A stretch of DNA of 64,000 nucleotides from Bacteroidia bacterium (GCA_016787705.1 JAEUTP010000017.1:443511-507510); one strand, 5' to 3'; positions 1 to 9,225 are shown, counted from the first letter of the stretch. Translations and numbers: made by a program. The notes: generated by a model from the letters alone, not told the origin.

Positions 1-27
1 TATTAATAAATAAATTTTATAAGTATT

Positions 28-60
28 AAAAAAGCCCCACTCAAATAAGTAGGGCTTTTT
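28..60. terminator. Bidirectional intrinsic terminator
   Basis: An A-run, GCCC and ACT pair with AGT, GGGC and a T-run. The hairpin is flanked by A6 on one side and T5 on the other, so it could terminate transcription on either strand. It probably ends a gene lying to the left of the window. Confidence 0.7.
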
Positions 61-164
61 GTTTTTATGGAGGGTGCTAAATGTTATTGAATAGATAATT
101 TGCTGATTTTACAATTTTATTTGTCAAAAAACTGAAATAACTGGTGTTGTGTATTTAGTAAACA

Positions 165-198
165 AAAAAGCCCAAACAATATTTTGTTTGGGCTTTTT
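165..198 (-). terminator. Intrinsic terminator of trxA
   Basis: A perfect 10-bp stem, GCCCAAACAA at 170-179 and TTGTTTGGGC at 184-193, with a 4-nt loop. It is bracketed by an A-run and a T-run. It starts about 15 bp past the stop codon of the thioredoxin gene, so it fits as that gene's terminator. Confidence 0.85.
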
Positions 199-213
199 AT
201 AGAGTTTAAAGAT

Positions 214-531
214 CTATATCTGTGCGTCTAACTTTGCTGCTAAAGCATTTTTTGGAACTACGCCTACTTGTTTATCTACCACTTCACCATTTTTAAAATA
301 TAATAAAGTAGGGATATTGCGGATACCATATTTTGCACTGATGCCTGAGTTAAGATCTACATTAACTTTTCCTACAACAGCTTTGCCATCGTATTCTTTA
401 GCTAGCTCTTCTACAACCGGACCAACCATACGGCAAGGACCACACCATTCTGCCCAAAAATCAATTAATACTGGTTTGTCGCTTTTTAATACTAGCTCTT
501 CAAAATTTGCGTCGGTTATTTCTAATGCCAT
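214..531 (-). CDS. trxA: Thioredoxin
   Basis: Small cytoplasmic dithiol-disulfide oxidoreductase that reduces protein disulfides and is itself recycled by thioredoxin reductase. The 105 residues are the normal length for bacterial thioredoxin 1. The active site WCGPC has its redox cysteines at residues 30 and 33, inside DFWAEWCGPC, and the cis-Pro loop NIPTL is present near residue 75. There is no signal peptide, so it acts in the cytoplasm. It appears to be transcribed alone and ends at a strong hairpin. A run of 7-bp tandem repeats lies upstream of its start. The identity is secure. Confidence 0.97.
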   Translation of the reverse strand: MALEITDANFEELVLKSDKPVLIDFWAEWCGPCRMVGPVVEELAKEYDGKAVVGKVNVDLNSGISAKYGIRNIPTLLYFKNGEVVDKQVGVVPKNALAAKLDAQI

Positions 532-593
532 TTTTTTAAGTTTTTAATTATTAGTGTTTTTTTTAATTTCTACATTAAAGTTAATAGTTTCTT

Positions 594-628
594 CTTAAAT
601 CTTAAATCTTAAGTCTTAAATCTTATTT
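594..628. repeat. Heptanucleotide tandem repeat (CTTAAAT)5, imperfect
   Basis: Five consecutive 7-bp units read CTTAAAT, CTTAAAT, CTTAAGT, CTTAAAT and CTTATTT. They fill the gap between the thioredoxin start and the stop codon of the large membrane-protein gene. On the minus strand they lie upstream of trxA. Confidence 0.8.
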
Positions 629-632
629 CAAT

Positions 633-3296
633 TTAACTAACAATAACGTTGTTCTTTTTGTGTAAAAATAAACCTGCACCAATTGTAATTAACAATAGTA
701 TAGAACCCACCATGGCAATAGTATTACCTGTTGTATAGGTTTTTGGTTCAAATTTAAACTCAATTTTATGTTTACCTACCGGTACTAGCATACCTCTTAA
801 AACATAATCTACTCCGGCATACGGTTTAAGTTGCCCGTCAACATAAGCATTCCAACCTTTTGGATAATAAATCTCTGAAAAAACAGCAAATTCTTCCGCT
901 TTTGTTTCAGTTTCGTATACAAGTTCGTTTGGTTGATAAGAAACTAATTTAATAGAGCCTTCTCCGTCATAAGTGTTTTTTAAGCCAAGTTCTTTTTTGA
1001 AATTTTCCTGGATAATAGTTTCTGTTTTTGTATTTATTTTTCCCAGTGCAACAATTTCATCATCTGCATTTGGAACAGTATATATCGTTTTTACAAACCA
1101 GGCATTACCATTTGCTTCAGGGTTTTTTAAAGGAATCTCGCCACGACCATCTCCACCTGGTAAAATTAAATATTTAGTATTAAGCATGTTTATCACATTT
1201 AACGAACTAAATAAAGCTTTAGTAGCACTATCATTAGCTAAAGCTTTTCCTGCTTCCTTGTAAAAAATATTCAACTCTTTATCAATATGAAATTCGATCA
1301 ACTCGGCATATTTTTTTAATTTGGCGCCATGGTATCCGCCAACCGATTTGTGATAATAAGAAGTAGCTGCATCGTTAAATGTACTCACCGTTAAATTTAA
1401 AACGCGGTAATCTAAAGCGGTGTCTTTTAAGATCTCCTCATCAGCGGGTGTTTTAGCAACTATGCTTTGCAAATTTTGTTCTTTGGTAACAAACGATTTA
1501 CTGTTTAAATAACGCGATGCTACGGTCCATAAATCTATTGAAATGAATAATCCCATAGCAACAAAAAATAATTCTTTTTTTAGCTTGTTGGTAAAATAAA
1601 GAAACAGTGCGCCAAACGCTAAAGCAATAAATATAAATGAACGAATTGCATCTGCGGTAAATATCGATCTGCGCGCCAATTCAATTTGCGGCATTAACTC
1701 TGCAATATAAGGTCTTACCTGGTTTTCAGGATTGCCTTGTCTTACTGCCTGCTGTATCATTTGTTCTTCTTCACCGGCGCCATGAAATGTATTTAAAGCA
1801 TCGGGCATTAAATAACATAATAAACAAAAACCACCGACTATTGCGGCCGACATTATGATTAATTTTTTAAGAGCAACTTCTTTTTTAATTAAGCGCAATT
1901 TTATTTTCTCATCCCAGTTTTTAATTTTTATAATTTCAGAAATAGTAAGTATTGCCAGTAATGGTAAGGTAAGTTCGGCAATTACCATGATCATACTTAC
2001 TGCCCGGAATTTATTATAGCCTGGAACATGGTGCATGAAAAAATCGGTTAGTCCCATAAAATTACTCCCCCAGCCTAAAGCAACAGTTAAAAGTGTGGCC
2101 AAAAATATTGGCCATTTAATTGAGTTCTTAACTATAAACATGCCAAGTAATGCAAGAAAAATAATAATAGCGCCAATATAAACAGGGCCGCTTGTAAAAG
2201 GCTGATCACCAAAATAAGCATAACTGCCTGCCACTTGCTGACGCAATTCGGGATTAACTTTTTTAAGCGCACTTTCATCTACATTTGCAATAGGCGAAGA
2301 AACGCCTCCTTTAAAATCAGGAATTAAAAACGTGAAAGTTTCGCCAATACCATAACTCCATTGTGTGGCGTAATCTTCATCTAAGCCTGTAGTAGTATTT
2401 TTTTCATGCTTTTTTACAACTGCGTCATCAGCCTTTATTTTTTCGATCTTCACATTACCGCCATTATCTATACTTAAAGGCGTTTTATCATCAGCTACCA
2501 TTTTAGGGCTTATGGTTAATTCAGATTTACCGCGTGTGCTATATTTACCATATTCATTTGTGGTTGAAAGGCTCGCAAAGTTTGGAAGAACACCAAGTAA
2601 AGTAGCAATTAAGAATAGTGCAAGACCTTTAAAAAAAGTGCTTAATTTCTTTTCTTTTAAATGTGTAAAAAAATAACCTGCAATAATAAATCCAATTAAA
2701 ATATAACCGTAATAGGAGATCTGAACGTGATTGGCATTTAGTTCCATTGCTGTAAACAAGCTGGTAACAGAAAGGCCCAACCATGGCTTGCCTTTAAATA
2801 ACAAAATTACACCGCCCACTAAAGCCGGCAAATAACCAAGAGCATTGGCTTTGGAGTTATGCCCTGCTTCTAAAATAATTAAAAAATAAGAGCTCAAACC
2901 ATAAGCAACGCCGCCAATTAACGATAGCCACGGGTCAACATCCAAACATAGCAATAAGATAAAAAAGCCTAAACAATATAAAAATAAATAGCCGGCAGGA
3001 AGAGGGATGTAAAGCTTAAATGCATTATCTAATTTTCCTATCCAGTTACCCGGGTATTTTGTTGAGATCTGGTATGCAGGCATACCACCAAACATAGAAT
3101 TGGTCCATAAAGGCTCGGCCTCATTGTGAGTTTTTCTGTAATCGGCAATTTCTTTGCTCATGCCCTTGTGACGGGCAATATCATCTTGTCTTAGTTCTTT
3201 ACCACTAAATAATGGCTTAAAATAAATTAAAGTGATAATTGCGAAAATTACAATGGCAGCGCCATGTGGGAGATAGTTTTTGTAGTTAAATTTCAT
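633..3296 (-). CDS. YfhO family large membrane protein
   Basis: An 887-residue polytopic inner-membrane protein. There is an N-terminal membrane anchor near residues 11-27, followed by roughly a dozen hydrophobic segments over residues 85-600. A large extracytoplasmic C-terminal part follows, and a last membrane helix sits just before the end. The C-terminal stretch with GWNAYVDGQ and the overall layout match the YfhO family. Its Firmicutes members are linked to glycosylation of cell-wall or lipid polymers through GT-C-like folds. I infer a transferase-like role in envelope glycan modification; the substrate cannot be read from sequence. It is divergent from the nucleotide-sugar operon that starts 127 bp away. 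Confidence 0.8.
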   Translation of the reverse strand: MKFNYKNYLPHGAAIVIFAIITLIYFKPLFSGKELRQDDIARHKGMSKEIADYRKTHNEAEPLWTNSMFGGMPAYQISTKYPGNWIGKLDNAFKLYIPLPAGYLFLYCLGFFILLLCLDVDPWLSLIGGVAYGLSSYFLIILEAGHNSKANALGYLPALVGGVILLFKGKPWLGLSVTSLFTAMELNANHVQISYYGYILIGFIIAGYFFTHLKEKKLSTFFKGLALFLIATLLGVLPNFASLSTTNEYGKYSTRGKSELTISPKMVADDKTPLSIDNGGNVKIEKIKADDAVVKKHEKNTTTGLDEDYATQWSYGIGETFTFLIPDFKGGVSSPIANVDESALKKVNPELRQQVAGSYAYFGDQPFTSGPVYIGAIIIFLALLGMFIVKNSIKWPIFLATLLTVALGWGSNFMGLTDFFMHHVPGYNKFRAVSMIMVIAELTLPLLAILTISEIIKIKNWDEKIKLRLIKKEVALKKLIIMSAAIVGGFCLLCYLMPDALNTFHGAGEEEQMIQQAVRQGNPENQVRPYIAELMPQIELARRSIFTADAIRSFIFIALAFGALFLYFTNKLKKELFFVAMGLFISIDLWTVASRYLNSKSFVTKEQNLQSIVAKTPADEEILKDTALDYRVLNLTVSTFNDAATSYYHKSVGGYHGAKLKKYAELIEFHIDKELNIFYKEAGKALANDSATKALFSSLNVINMLNTKYLILPGGDGRGEIPLKNPEANGNAWFVKTIYTVPNADDEIVALGKINTKTETIIQENFKKELGLKNTYDGEGSIKLVSYQPNELVYETETKAEEFAVFSEIYYPKGWNAYVDGQLKPYAGVDYVLRGMLVPVGKHKIEFKFEPKTYTTGNTIAMVGSILLLITIGAGLFLHKKNNVIVS

Positions 3297-3312
3297 AGTC
3301 GTAAAGCAACGA

Positions 3313-3320
3313 CAAATATA
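3313..3320 (-). promoter_or_regulatory. Bacteroidota -7 element (TATATTTG)
   Basis: The minus strand reads TATATTTG, an exact match to the TAnnTTTG consensus, 16 bp upstream of the ATG of the YfhO-like gene. No clear -33 TTG is visible. Confidence 0.55.
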
Positions 3321-3399
3321 TCAAAATATTACCCTTTTAAGCTTATTTGTATAGTATAAATTAAACACAAATTATATTTTTCTATCACCCTAATTTTAT

Positions 3400-3407
3400 T
3401 ATTTTTG
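3400..3407 (+). promoter_or_regulatory. Bacteroidota -7 element (TATTTTTG)
   Basis: An exact match to TAnnTTTG, 16 bp before the ATG of the first gene of the nucleotide-sugar operon. This is the same spacing as for the opposing promoter of the YfhO-like gene. Confidence 0.55.
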
Positions 3408-3423
3408 TACTCCTTTAAACAAA

Positions 3424-4005
3424 ATGGAAACTAAGAATTATTTTGCCCACCCTACTGCTGTTATTGATGATGGATGTGAGATAGGTGAAGGTACCAAGAT
3501 CTGGCATTTTTCGCATATCATGTCTAATTGCAAATTAGGCAAGAATTGTAATTTGGGTCAAAACGTTGTTATATCACCTGATGTTGTTCTTGGCAGTAAT
3601 GTAAAAGCCCAGAATAATATCTCTATTTATACCGGTGTAACCTGCGATGATGATGTTTTTTTAGGGCCGAGTATGGTTTTTACGAATGTTATTAACCCAC
3701 GGAGTGCCGTTAACCGTAAATCTGAGTACGCAAAAACACATGTTGGCAAAGGCGCCTCTATTGGAGCAAATGCTACCATTGTTTGTGGTCATGATATTGG
3801 TAAATATGCATTTATTGGCGCTGGTGCAGTTGTAACAAAACATGTACCTGATTATGCGCTTGTAGTTGGAAACCCTTCACGCCAGGTAGGCTGGATGAGT
3901 GAATACGGCCATAGGTTGGAATTTGACAAGGACGGTTTTGCAACATGTAAAGAGAGCGGGCAAAAATATAAATTAGAAAATAACGCCGTAAAGCGTATCA
4001 GTTAA
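3424..4005 (+). CDS. Left-handed beta-helix N-acetyltransferase (WbpD/WlbB type)
   Basis: A 193-residue hexapeptide-repeat acyltransferase. Imperfect hexad repeats run from about residue 10 to 150 (for example IGEGTKIW, LGKNCNLGQNV and IGANATIVCG), which is a left-handed parallel beta-helix that works as a trimer. The NPRSAVNRKSEY loop is typical of the WbpD/WlbB enzymes. These acetylate the 3-amino group of UDP-2-acetamido-3-amino-glucuronate during synthesis of diacetamido-uronic acid sugars for O-antigen or capsule. It is first in an operon with an oxidoreductase (4-bp gap) and a UDP-sugar 6-dehydrogenase, the neighbours expected for that pathway. A related acetyl-acceptor sugar is possible. 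Confidence 0.85.
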   Translation: METKNYFAHPTAVIDDGCEIGEGTKIWHFSHIMSNCKLGKNCNLGQNVVISPDVVLGSNVKAQNNISIYTGVTCDDDVFLGPSMVFTNVINPRSAVNRKSEYAKTHVGKGASIGANATIVCGHDIGKYAFIGAGAVVTKHVPDYALVVGNPSRQVGWMSEYGHRLEFDKDGFATCKESGQKYKLENNAVKRIS

Positions 4006-4009
4006 TAGT

Positions 4010-5047
4010 ATGAGTAAAATTAAATTTGCAGTTGTTGGGCAAGGGCATATTGGTAAACGCCACGCTGAAATGGTTCGAAGAAATCCTGATTGTGAGTTAG
4101 TAGCTGTTTGCGATGTGCTGCCAAAAGAAAAATTAGCTTTACAAGATCTTAAAGAAAAATTTTATACCTCTGTTGATGAAATGCTTGCTGCACATCCTGA
4201 TGTTGAAGTGGTAAATGTTTGTACACCTAATGGTTTACATGCCGAGCATTCGTTAAAAGCTTTAGACGCTAACAAACATGTTGTGGTAGAAAAACCAATG
4301 GCTTTAACAAAGGCCGATTGCGAAAAAATAATTTACGGCGCCTTGCATCATCATAAAACGGTTTTTTGTGTGATGCAAAACCGCTATTCACCACCAAGTG
4401 TTTGGTTAAAAGATGTGGTTGACAAAAAAATTATTGGTGATATATACATGGTGCAGTTAAACTGTTATTGGAACCGAGACGAACGTTATTATAAGCCTGG
4501 CAATTGGAAAGGAACGCAGGACCTTGATGGAGGAACTTTATTTACACAATTCAGTCACTGGATTGATATTATGTATTGGATCTTTGGCGATATTACAAAC
4601 ATACAAGCAAAATTTGCAGATTTTAACCATCAGAATACAACTGCATTTGAAGATAGTGGTTTTGTAAGTTTTGATTTTGTGAACGGTGGCATGGGTTGTG
4701 TGAATTATTCTACAGCAGTTTGGGAAAAAAATCTTGAATCATCGTTAACCATCGTTGGTAGCAAAGGTAGTGTAAAGGTTGGAGGGCAGTACATGGATCA
4801 GATAGAAGTTTGCAATATTAAAGACTATACTATGCCAAAGTTGGAAGAAACAAATCCGGCAAATGATTATGGCGCCTATAAAGGCTCAGCAAACAATCAC
4901 CATAACGTTATTGAAAATGTAGTTGATACTTTGAAAGGAAAAAACAAAATTTCAACCAATGCGCTTGAAGGATTGAAAGTAGTAGATATAATTGAACGTA
5001 TTTATGCGTTAAGACCTGCTAATGTTATTAAAAATCTAAATTCTTAA
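4010..5047 (+). CDS. Gfo/Idh/MocA oxidoreductase (WbpB/WlbA type)
   Basis: A 345-residue NAD-dependent sugar oxidoreductase. The N-terminal Rossmann domain has the dinucleotide motif GQGHIG at residues 10-15, and the family EKP motif is at residues 94-96, with Lys95 the expected catalytic lysine. The C-terminal alpha/beta domain fills residues 120-330. Between an acetyltransferase of WbpD type and a UDP-sugar 6-dehydrogenase, the likely reaction is oxidation of C3 of UDP-N-acetylglucosaminuronate, as in WbpB/WlbA. The gap to the upstream gene is 4 bp, suggesting translational coupling. Family assignment is secure; the substrate rests on gene context. Confidence 0.85.
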   Translation: MSKIKFAVVGQGHIGKRHAEMVRRNPDCELVAVCDVLPKEKLALQDLKEKFYTSVDEMLAAHPDVEVVNVCTPNGLHAEHSLKALDANKHVVVEKPMALTKADCEKIIYGALHHHKTVFCVMQNRYSPPSVWLKDVVDKKIIGDIYMVQLNCYWNRDERYYKPGNWKGTQDLDGGTLFTQFSHWIDIMYWIFGDITNIQAKFADFNHQNTTAFEDSGFVSFDFVNGGMGCVNYSTAVWEKNLESSLTIVGSKGSVKVGGQYMDQIEVCNIKDYTMPKLEETNPANDYGAYKGSANNHHNVIENVVDTLKGKNKISTNALEGLKVVDIIERIYALRPANVIKNLNS

Positions 5048-5069
5048 ATTTAAAATTCAAAAAATATAA

Positions 5070-6362
5070 ATGAGCATTTACAATAAGATTTTAAAAAAAG
5101 ACGCAACAGTAGCTGTAATAGGTCTTGGATATGTTGGTTTACCAATTGCACTGGCTTTTGCAAAAAAAGTAAAAGTAATAGGTTTTGATATTAACGAAAA
5201 ACGCGTTAATATGATGAAGAAAGGTATTGATCCAAGCCAGGAATTGACAAAAAAAGATTTTGCAAACTCTGATATTACGTTTACACATAAACTGGAAGAT
5301 CTTAAGAAAGCTAATTTCTTTATTATAGCCGTACCAACGCCAATAGATGAACATAATTTGCCTGATCTTAAACCTTTGATAGGCGCTTCAACAACAGTAG
5401 GTAAAGTGCTTAAAAAAGGTGATTATGTTGTTTATGAATCAACTGTGTATCCCGGTTGTACCGAAGATGATTGTATTCCGGTTTTAGAACAGCATTCGGG
5501 TTTAAAGTTTGTAAAAGATTTTAAAGTAGGTTATTCACCGGAGCGTATTAACCCTGGTGACAAAGAACATACGATTACTAAAATTTTAAAAATCGTTTCA
5601 GGTTGTGATAAAGAAAGCTTGGAGAATATTGCCAAGGTTTATGAAATAATTGTTGAGCCTGGAACACACCGTGCGTCAAGTATTAAAGTTGCCGAAGCTG
5701 CAAAGATCATTGAAAATACACAACGTGATGTGAACATTGCTTTAATGAATGAATTGTCAATTATTTTCTCACGCATTGGTATAAATACTTACGATGTTTT
5801 AGAAGCTGCGGGTACAAAATGGAATTTTTTAAAGTTTTCTCCGGGCCTTGTTGGCGGCCATTGTATAGGCGTTGATCCGTATTACTTAACGTATAAGGCA
5901 GAAGAAATGGGTTATCACGCTCGCGTTATTAATAGCGGTCGTTATGTAAACGATAGCATGGGTTTTTATGTTGCAAAAACGTGTGTTAAACGAATTATTG
6001 CTGCCGGAAAAAATCTTTCAAAATCAAAAGTACTGGTTATGGGCGCTACGTTTAAAGAAGATGTAAGCGATATTCGTAACAGTAAAGTAGCCGATATTGT
6101 AAAGGAATTAAAATCATTTGGTGTAAAAGTAGATATAGTAGACCCCCATGCTGATAGCAATGAATTAAAACACGAATATGGTTTTGGTTTAAATAAGCTA
6201 GGTAAAGGTTATGATGGCGTTATTGTTGCAGTAAATCATAAAGAATATAAAACTTTAGACGAAAAATATTTTAAATCTATCCTTTCAAATAAAGGTGTTT
6301 TAGTGGATGTTAAAGGAATGTATAAAGGAAAGATAAAAGGTTTAACGTATTGGAGCCTTTAA
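5070..6362 (+). CDS. Nucleotide-sugar (UDP-N-acetylhexosamine) 6-dehydrogenase
   Basis: A 430-residue UDP-glucose/GDP-mannose dehydrogenase family enzyme that oxidises C6 of a UDP-sugar to the uronic acid with two NAD+. The N-terminal NAD motif GLGYVGLP is near residue 18. The catalytic cysteine is Cys265 in GGHCIGVDPYY. The C-terminal UDP-binding domain follows (TFKEDVSDIRNSK region). Its sequence is of the WbpA/TviB class that uses UDP-N-acetylglucosamine or -galactosamine rather than UDP-glucose. In this operon it would supply the uronate to the WbpB- and WbpD-like enzymes. Exact epimer specificity is not readable. Confidence 0.88.
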   Translation: MSIYNKILKKDATVAVIGLGYVGLPIALAFAKKVKVIGFDINEKRVNMMKKGIDPSQELTKKDFANSDITFTHKLEDLKKANFFIIAVPTPIDEHNLPDLKPLIGASTTVGKVLKKGDYVVYESTVYPGCTEDDCIPVLEQHSGLKFVKDFKVGYSPERINPGDKEHTITKILKIVSGCDKESLENIAKVYEIIVEPGTHRASSIKVAEAAKIIENTQRDVNIALMNELSIIFSRIGINTYDVLEAAGTKWNFLKFSPGLVGGHCIGVDPYYLTYKAEEMGYHARVINSGRYVNDSMGFYVAKTCVKRIIAAGKNLSKSKVLVMGATFKEDVSDIRNSKVADIVKELKSFGVKVDIVDPHADSNELKHEYGFGLNKLGKGYDGVIVAVNHKEYKTLDEKYFKSILSNKGVLVDVKGMYKGKIKGLTYWSL

Positions 6363-6388
6363 TAGATAAATTTTAAAAACATATCAAG

Positions 6389-7441
6389 ATGAAAATTTTA
6401 ATAACAGGCGGAGCAGGTTTTATTGGTTCTCACGTAGTACGTTTAATGGTAAATAAATATCCAAATTATACCATTCATAATTTAGATAAACTAACCTATG
6501 CCGGTAACCTTGCTAATCTTACAGATATTGAAAAGAAAGCAAATTATAAATTCATTAAAGGCGATATTGTTGATGCTAAATTCATTAACGATCTTTTTAC
6601 TAAAGAAGAATATAATGCTGTGATACACCTGGCTGCAGAAAGTCATGTAGACAGAAGCATTACCAATCCTTTAGAGTTTGTAATGACAAACGTTATTGGA
6701 ACTGTTAACCTGTTAAACGCCGCAAAAGAGCTTTATAAAAAAGATAATGCAAAGTTTACAAAATTCTATCATGTTAGCACCGATGAGGTGTATGGAGCAT
6801 TAGGCGAAACCGGTATGTTTACAGAAGAAACTTCTTATGACCCGCACAGTCCTTATTCTGCCTCTAAAGCCAGCAGCGATCATTTTGTACGCGCGTATCA
6901 CGATACGTATGGTTTACCTGTTGTTATATCAAATTGCAGCAACAATTATGGTCCAAACCATTTTCCTGAAAAGTTAATTCCGTTATGTATACACAATATT
7001 AAAACCAACCGACCTTTACCAATTTACGGCAAAGGCGAGAACGTTAGAGATTGGTTATTTGTAGAAGATCACGCAGTTGCTATTGATACAATCTTTCACA
7101 AAGCAAAATTAGGAAGCACTTATAATATTGGTGGCCATAACGAGTGGACAAATATTGATGTGATTCGCCTGCTTTGTAAAGTAATGGACAAAAAATTAAA
7201 CCGTCCCGATGGTACGAATGAAAAACTAATTACATTTGTTAAAGATAGAGCAGGGCACGATCTGCGTTATGCTATTGATGCTACCAAATTAAAAAATGAT
7301 CTTGGCTGGGTGCCTTCTGTTACCTTTGAACAAGGCCTTGATCGTACTGTTGATTGGTATTTGAATAACGAAGAGTGGCTTAATAATGTTACCTCGGGTA
7401 ATTACGCCAAGTATTACGAAGAGCAATATGTAAAACGATAA
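6389..7441 (+). CDS. rfbB: dTDP-glucose 4,6-dehydratase
   Basis: A 350-residue extended short-chain dehydrogenase that converts dTDP-glucose to dTDP-4-keto-6-deoxyglucose, the entry point to rhamnose and other deoxysugars. The NAD motif GGAGFIGS is at residues 7-14. The catalytic Thr131-Asp132-Glu133 triplet is seen in STDEVYGAL, and Tyr156-x3-Lys160 in YSASK. Length and motifs are those of RfbB/RmlB. It is last in the polysaccharide operon and ends at a strong bidirectional terminator. The usual partners rfbA, rfbC and rfbD are not in this window. Confidence 0.93.
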   Translation: MKILITGGAGFIGSHVVRLMVNKYPNYTIHNLDKLTYAGNLANLTDIEKKANYKFIKGDIVDAKFINDLFTKEEYNAVIHLAAESHVDRSITNPLEFVMTNVIGTVNLLNAAKELYKKDNAKFTKFYHVSTDEVYGALGETGMFTEETSYDPHSPYSASKASSDHFVRAYHDTYGLPVVISNCSNNYGPNHFPEKLIPLCIHNIKTNRPLPIYGKGENVRDWLFVEDHAVAIDTIFHKAKLGSTYNIGGHNEWTNIDVIRLLCKVMDKKLNRPDGTNEKLITFVKDRAGHDLRYAIDATKLKNDLGWVPSVTFEQGLDRTVDWYLNNEEWLNNVTSGNYAKYYEEQYVKR

Positions 7442-7451
7442 ATAGTTAAAC

Positions 7452-7484
7452 AAAAAAGCCTGAACAATTTGTTCAGGCTTTTTT
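7452..7484. terminator. Bidirectional terminator between rfbB and the T9SS protein gene
   Basis: The GCCTGAAC and GTTCAGGC arms form a perfect stem, extended by A6 and T6. It lies between two converging genes and can serve both. Confidence 0.88.
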
Positions 7485-7495
7485 GTTAGGATAAA

Positions 7496-8482
7496 TTACT
7501 GTTTTATGATTTTTTGATTGTAATTTAGATCAGAACCCGAAATTGTAATAAAATACAATCCCGGTTTAAGATCTTTAAGATCAAGTTGCGAATTCTCGTT
7601 ATGAGTTCTTTCTTCTGAAAAAAGTACTCTTCCATTAATATCTCTTGTTTCTATCTTTATTTTCTCACCTGGTTTAGCGTTTGGAATAACAATAGAAATT
7701 AGATCATTAGTTGGATTAGGATAAATGGATATATTATCATTTTTGTAATTACTGATGTTTTTTTGTTCGGTATTACCCGTATTTACAAGAGGGTTAAATA
7801 AACGGTACGCACCTCCGCAACCATCATTAATTAAAAGAATATAGCCCCCTCCACTAAGATCAGATGTAAAATTTGGAGCTAAGGTAACGGATGAACCTCC
7901 ATCAAATTCTAACACTCCGCCATTTGGAAATGCAGTAGCCGAAACGGTAAGATTATTTGATACTTCAATATCCTGAGCTGCTAATGTACCAAATGGCTGA
8001 TTTATGACAAGATCACTTTGACAAGAGATGTTGACATAATGATAATGAGTTGTTTGCCAATCCCAAAGCCCTAAAACTTTTCGGTATATTTTAAATTTTA
8101 CTATTTGGGTTTGGCCATATTGCGCAGCTGGTATTACCAAATACGAAGCCTGAAATTTTGATCCTTCTTGAAAATAAAATTCTTCTTCACTGTCGATGTA
8201 AAAATACGGAGCCGGCGCATCTGGAGTGATTTTCATGGACTCTATTGGAGAGGTTAGATTAGGTGCATCTTGTATGACCTCGATTTTGTAATGTTCACCA
8301 ACTACGAAATTATTCATACTTAATTCACCAGTTGACCAAGTAATAATGCCACTGCCTGGATACGGGAAATAATTATAAGCAGAGGTACTTACATTACCAT
8401 TAATACATGCCGGATCAGAAAATCCTGACTTTGGCAAGCAAACAATTATTATTGTTGCCAGCATTGAAATTAGCGTTTTCAT
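7496..8482 (-). CDS. Secreted protein with T9SS type A sorting domain
   Basis: A 328-residue exported protein with an N-terminal signal peptide (about residues 1-22). The middle is beta-rich and includes a segment resembling the stacked-strand domains often seen before T9SS signals (GGSSVTLAPNF near residue 205). The last 80 residues form a type A sorting domain, with YPNPTNDLI near residue 255 and the terminal GLYFI and KIIKQ strands. It is probably anchored at the cell surface by the T9SS. It begins 2 bp after the preceding gene, so the two are one operon. It has no recognisable enzymatic motif. Confidence 0.85.
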   Translation of the reverse strand: MKTLISMLATIIIVCLPKSGFSDPACINGNVSTSAYNYFPYPGSGIITWSTGELSMNNFVVGEHYKIEVIQDAPNLTSPIESMKITPDAPAPYFYIDSEEEFYFQEGSKFQASYLVIPAAQYGQTQIVKFKIYRKVLGLWDWQTTHYHYVNISCQSDLVINQPFGTLAAQDIEVSNNLTVSATAFPNGGVLEFDGGSSVTLAPNFTSDLSGGGYILLINDGCGGAYRLFNPLVNTGNTEQKNISNYKNDNISIYPNPTNDLISIVIPNAKPGEKIKIETRDINGRVLFSEERTHNENSQLDLKDLKPGLYFITISGSDLNYNQKIIKQ

Positions 8483-8484
8483 AA

Positions 8485-9225
8485 TTAATGTTTTTGTTTT
8501 AGTTCATTCATTTCCTTTTCAAGCTTAATAACATAAAGTGTAAGCTCTTCAATTTTTTCAAGAAGCTTGGCATCCATTGTAGCCATATCTATGCCATTCT
8601 CAACAACCTCTTCTGCAGAAGGAACACCCGGTAAATGCTTGTTTTTTTGCACGTAAGCTTCTACTTCATTTAAAGGCAACATTTTGTAATTTTTGTCAAA
8701 AACATAATCAGCCCAGTTGCCTGTATTTTTTACAGCAACCTTTACTTTTTCTGTTAGTATACCACTCTCAACATATAATTTATATCCGGCTGGTAAATTT
8801 ACAGTAGCCGGGTTTCCGATCAAAGCATTTCCGTTAACAGTTAGTGCTGCAGTTGGATTGTCAGTTTTAATGCCAACATTTCCATTAGTGTGTTTTAAAA
8901 ACATAAAATAGTTCCCCGGATTAGTTTGTCCGCTTCCAGGTCTCCAGAAATTTAACCCGGTTGGTGTAGTTTCAATGCCCCAAGAATTATTATGGCTGTA
9001 AGCAGGCCCTAAAACAATTTGAGGACCACCATAAGAATTTGTCCCGGTAATTGTAGCTACTCCATCTGCAACGTGAAGCTTGGTGATTGGTGCAGTTACA
9101 TTGCCAATACCTACATTTCCACTTCTGTATGCATTACCTGTTATGCTTCCGCCACTTATCCATGTTTGAGCAGTTAGCGTGTTGATTGATGCTGTTATAA
9201 CAGCAATTAAAATTTTTTTTTTCAT
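8485..9225 (-). CDS. Secreted tail-fibre-like surface protein with C-terminal coiled coil
   Basis: A 246-residue exported protein with a signal peptide (residues 1-19, ending LTAQ). A glycine-rich beta region follows, with repeated VGIGN/VGIKTDNPTA strands like the tail-fibre-like proteins of Bacteroidota. It ends with the common NKHLPGVPSAEEV segment and a heptad-repeat coiled coil (residues 205-246), suggesting a trimeric fibre. There is no T9SS domain. It is co-transcribed with the type A surface protein downstream. A leader motif shared with the 828-residue surface protein gene lies 20 bp before its start. The role in adhesion is inference. Confidence 0.75.
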   Translation of the reverse strand: MKKKILIAVITASINTLTAQTWISGGSITGNAYRSGNVGIGNVTAPITKLHVADGVATITGTNSYGGPQIVLGPAYSHNNSWGIETTPTGLNFWRPGSGQTNPGNYFMFLKHTNGNVGIKTDNPTAALTVNGNALIGNPATVNLPAGYKLYVESGILTEKVKVAVKNTGNWADYVFDKNYKMLPLNEVEAYVQKNKHLPGVPSAEEVVENGIDMATMDAKLLEKIEELTLYVIKLEKEMNELKQKH

